A program made the translations under genes and the position numbers. The notes beneath the pieces were generated by a model that saw nothing but the letters and a program-made list of their open reading frames with translations, searched no databases and was not told where the DNA came from. DNA of 64,000 nucleotides from Sphingobacterium sp. SRCM116780 (lineage in GTDB: Bacteria; Bacteroidota; Bacteroidia; Sphingobacteriales; Sphingobacteriaceae), in assembly GCF_021442025.1 (NCBI RefSeq), contig NZ_CP090446.1, forward strand, positions 3,658,001-3,722,000. The letters are read 5' to 3'. Positions 61,836-64,000 of this stretch are shown in pieces (position 1 is the first letter of the stretch; each line of letters starts with the position of its first letter).

Positions 61836-62465
61836 ATGAGTAATCACTCATTTGAAGAAGAAGAGTTAGACGGCTACGTTAAAATCGATCAATATAATAA
61901 AGAAAAGGTCGATCGTATAGCAGCACATTATACAGATATTTTAGAATGTCTAGGTGAAAATCCAAATCGCGAAGGGCTATTGAAAACACCGGAGCGTGTA
62001 GCAAAAGCTTTTCAATTTTTAACGCATGGATACGATATCGATCCAGCTAAAGTATTGCAGGGTGCAATGTTTGAGGAAGACTATAGCCAAATGGTTGTCG
62101 TAAAAGATATCGAAGTGTATTCGATGTGTGAGCATCACATGTTACCTTTCTTTGGCAAAGCACACATTGCCTATATTCCAAATGGTCATATCGTGGGACT
62201 AAGCAAGATTCCTCGTGTCGTTGATATTTTTGCTCGGAGGCTGCAAGTACAGGAGCGTTTGACGAATGAAATTCGGGATTGTATTCAAGAAACTTTAGGA
62301 GCGAAAGGTGTAGCTGTAGTGATGGAATGTAAACATATGTGCATGGCGATGCGCGGAATTCAAAAACAAAATTCTGTCACAACTACATCTGCTTTTACAG
62401 GTGCGTTTCAAAACGATGTAACACGGTCAGAATTCTTAAGACTGATCACAGCAAAATTAACGTAA
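61836..62465 (+). CDS. folE: GTP cyclohydrolase I
   Basis: FolE converts GTP to 7,8-dihydroneopterin triphosphate, the entry to folate and queuosine synthesis. The 209-residue enzyme has the zinc site with Cys98 and His101 in [44 protein letters not shown], and the third ligand Cys in [12 protein letters not shown]. The N-terminal 35 residues are acidic and typical of variable length. Likely cotranscribed with the upstream pterin synthase gene. A terminator-like hairpin lies at 62491-62518. Confidence 0.97.
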   Translation: MSNHSFEEEELDGYVKIDQYNKEKVDRIAAHYTDILECLGENPNREGLLKTPERVAKAFQFLTHGYDIDPAKVLQGAMFEEDYSQMVVVKDIEVYSMCEHHMLPFFGKAHIAYIPNGHIVGLSKIPRVVDIFARRLQVQERLTNEIRDCIQETLGAKGVAVVMECKHMCMAMRGIQKQNSVTTTSAFTGAFQNDVTRSEFLRLITAKLT

Positions 62466-62490
62466 TTCAATAAAATTCAATAAAAATTTG

Positions 62491-62518
62491 AGTCCAACTT
62501 TTGTAGAAAGGTTGGACT
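62491..62518 (+). terminator. Terminator of folE
   Basis: AGTCCAAC pairs with GTTGGACT; the extended stem has one mismatch and is followed by a long T tract. Confidence 0.8.
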
Positions 62519-62697
62519 TTTTTTTCTTTAGGATTAAACCTTTTTAAAAAATAGTAATCTTAGAAAAGTGTTTTTCTGATAAATGAAGACAGGTGGCTCT
62601 TTTTTGATGATATTTGTTGAAAGATTAATTGTCTGTATATCAGATGTTTAATTTTTATTTTTTCTAAATATAAATCATGTTCAGTAATTTTGTTGTT

Positions 62698-63333
62698 ATG
62701 GACATTTGTAATGAGCAATTAGAATCCTACTTAGTCGACACATGTGATGAAGAATCTTCTTTGCTTAAAAGTGTCAATAGGGAAACTTATCTAAGGGAAA
62801 CGATGCCACATATGTTGTCTGGCCATTATCAAGGAAGAGTGCTTGCAATGTTGAGTAAATTGGTAAATCCAAGTTCGATTTTGGAAATTGGTACGTTTAC
62901 AGGATATGCGACACTTTGTCTCGCAGAGGGGCTGTGTAAAGGTGGCGTGTTACACACAATTGACATCAATGCTGAACAAGAAGAACGTGTTCAGGATTAC
63001 TTTGATCAATCAGACTATGCAACACAAATTAAGTATCACATTGGTGATGCCGCGGAAGTTATTCCAACGATTGAAGGCAACTTTGATCTTGTTTTTATAG
63101 ATGCAGATAAAAAGCGGAATCATTATTATTACGAATTGATTCTAGATAAAGTCCCGTCTGGGGGACTGATTTTAATAGATAATGTCTTGTGGAAAGGCAA
63201 AGTATTAAATGAAAATCCAGACAACCAAACAAAGCAAATCATAGATTTGAATGGACAATTAGCTCAGGACCAGCGAATCGAAAAGGTTTTATTACCAATT
63301 CGAGATGGACTTTTTGTATTACGCAAGAAGTAA
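62698..63333 (+). CDS. O-methyltransferase (class I, catechol type)
   Basis: The start MDICNEQLESYL at 62698 is favoured; the ATG at 62677 would add seven residues. The SAM-binding motif EIGTFTGYATLCLAEGL, the HTIDINAEQE acidic strand, IDADKKRNHYYYELIL, IDNVLWKGKVL and RDGLFVLRKK are features of the caffeoyl-CoA/YrrM-like O-methyltransferase family. The natural substrate is unknown. A TAATTTTG element lies at 62685-62692. The glucosaminidase gene follows by 22 bases. Confidence 0.92.
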   Translation: MDICNEQLESYLVDTCDEESSLLKSVNRETYLRETMPHMLSGHYQGRVLAMLSKLVNPSSILEIGTFTGYATLCLAEGLCKGGVLHTIDINAEQEERVQDYFDQSDYATQIKYHIGDAAEVIPTIEGNFDLVFIDADKKRNHYYYELILDKVPSGGLILIDNVLWKGKVLNENPDNQTKQIIDLNGQLAQDQRIEKVLLPIRDGLFVLRKK

Positions 63334-63355
63334 TTAGTGAACTAAATGATTCTTT

Positions 63356-63883
63356 ATGAATTTAAAAACATTAAAAAACTATGTTGTTGTATTCGTTTTG
63401 ATCTTAAGTAGTTATTCTACTTTACTTGCTCAAAGCAATCAATTTTATATTGAAAAATACAGCCCCGTAGCACAAGAAATGATGCATGAACATGGTGTTC
63501 CTGCCTCCGTAATTTTAGCGATTGCTATGCACGAAAGTGGAAATGGTAAAAGCAGGATTGCAAAAAATCTAAATAATCACTTCGGTATTAAAGGAAAAAA
63601 TAATAGCAAAGTGATTCATTCAGCATATAAAGGTTATAAATCAGTTCTTGATTCTTATAATGACTTTATATCAATAGTCAAACGAAAGAAAACGACCAGC
63701 TCGCTTTTCGAAGAAAAGCGAGGAGAAGGCTACAGAGCTTGGGTCGGTGCTTTAGCAAAAGCTGGATATTCAACAACAAAAGATTGGTCTGCCAAAGTAA
63801 TCAGAACAATTGAAATGTACAATTTGGATAGTTATGACGACAATTCTTCAAGCAATTCCAAAAGACTTTCCTCTATAAAATAA
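63356..63883 (+). CDS. Secreted glucosaminidase-domain (peptidoglycan hydrolase) protein
   Basis: A 175-residue protein with a signal peptide (VVFVLILSSYSTLLAQ) and a mannosyl-glycoprotein endo-beta-N-acetylglucosaminidase-like (flagellar FlgJ-type) domain: PASVILAIAMHESGNGKSRIAK with the catalytic Glu, NNHFGIKGKN, and YNDFISIVKRKK. A short C-terminal Ser-rich tail follows. It likely cleaves peptidoglycan in the periplasm. A lipoprotein gene begins 15 bases downstream. Confidence 0.9.
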   Translation: MNLKTLKNYVVVFVLILSSYSTLLAQSNQFYIEKYSPVAQEMMHEHGVPASVILAIAMHESGNGKSRIAKNLNNHFGIKGKNNSKVIHSAYKGYKSVLDSYNDFISIVKRKKTTSSLFEEKRGEGYRAWVGALAKAGYSTTKDWSAKVIRTIEMYNLDSYDDNSSSNSKRLSSIK

Positions 63884-63897
63884 CTCCTCCTCCACAA

Positions 63898-64000
63898 ATG
63901 AAGAAACTTGCCTTTATACTATTTGCTTTTACAATTATATTTAGCTCATGCTCCTCCAAAAAAAGTACTATAAATAAAGGGAGTTCACATCAAAGTTCAA
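63898..64000 (+). CDS. Lipoprotein, 3'-truncated by the window end
   Basis: The visible 34 codons read MKKLAFILFAFTIIFSSC, a lipoprotein signal with the lipidated Cys at about residue 18, then Ser/Lys-rich sequence. The frame is open to the window end. By position after the glucosaminidase gene it may be part of the same unit; the domain content is not visible. Confidence 0.7.
   Translation, partial: MKKLAFILFAFTIIFSSCSSKKSTINKGSSHQSS

Overview
The window is low-GC chromosomal DNA from a Bacteroidota bacterium, most likely of the family Sphingobacteriaceae (Sphingobacterium-like). I infer this from gene content: a GldH gliding lipoprotein beside a RicT/PSP1 protein, a 1099-residue SecA, two genes of the futalosine route to menaquinone (mqnD, mqnB), a tricorn-type S41 protease, several Bacteroidota-only families of unknown function, and TAnnTTTG promoter elements. 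No sequence search was run.

Layout. 1-12 kb: a truncated gene of unknown function, gcvT, small membrane proteins, a rhodanese, a minus-strand cluster (secA, SPOR protein, M20 amidohydrolase, a degenerate thiamine-pyrophosphokinase-like protein, GNAT), then mqnD, surE and csbD. 11.6-15.4 kb: an AEC transporter and the uronate genes kduI-DUF4861-kduD. 15.4-17.8 kb: a minus-strand operon of two tandem secreted paralogs of unknown family plus a formylglycine-generating-enzyme-like protein. 17.9-19.6 kb: an IS3-type element, compositionally unlike its surroundings, followed by short tandem repeats. 19.6-31.4 kb: yicC-gmk-nadD, a CAP protein, DedA, dnaN, holB-ricT-gldH-lpxK, two Spy-like small proteins and dnaA. 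31.7-36.8 kb: dxs, scpA, thiL and nadA.

36.8-38.5 kb is a gene-free AT-rich stretch with three exact DnaA boxes, three near-matches and a spaced family of ATTCTAAA repeats. It lies between divergent nadA and nadB and is the best candidate for the chromosomal origin. Two parS-like palindromes lie about 6-7 kb to its right, between mnmG and an ABC-F gene. With dnaA, dnaN, holB and scpA nearby, this is a replication and segregation neighbourhood.

38.5-64 kb: nadB, a gamma carbonic anhydrase, a large Ig-like lipoprotein, mnmG, ABC-F, apaG, an RsmI-like methylase, Nif3 and zinc-ribbon proteins, the tricorn-type protease, a CPBP protease-DUF2007-cdsA-DUF2461 run, anmK, gcvH, a pyruvate dehydrogenase E1 beta subunit, mqnB, queD/PTPS-folE, an O-methyltransferase, a glucosaminidase and a truncated lipoprotein gene. 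The metabolic themes are NAD synthesis (nadA, nadB, nadD), menaquinone, thiamine/isoprenoid precursors (dxs, thiL), glycine cleavage (gcvT, gcvH) and pterins. I saw no rRNA, tRNA or CRISPR array.
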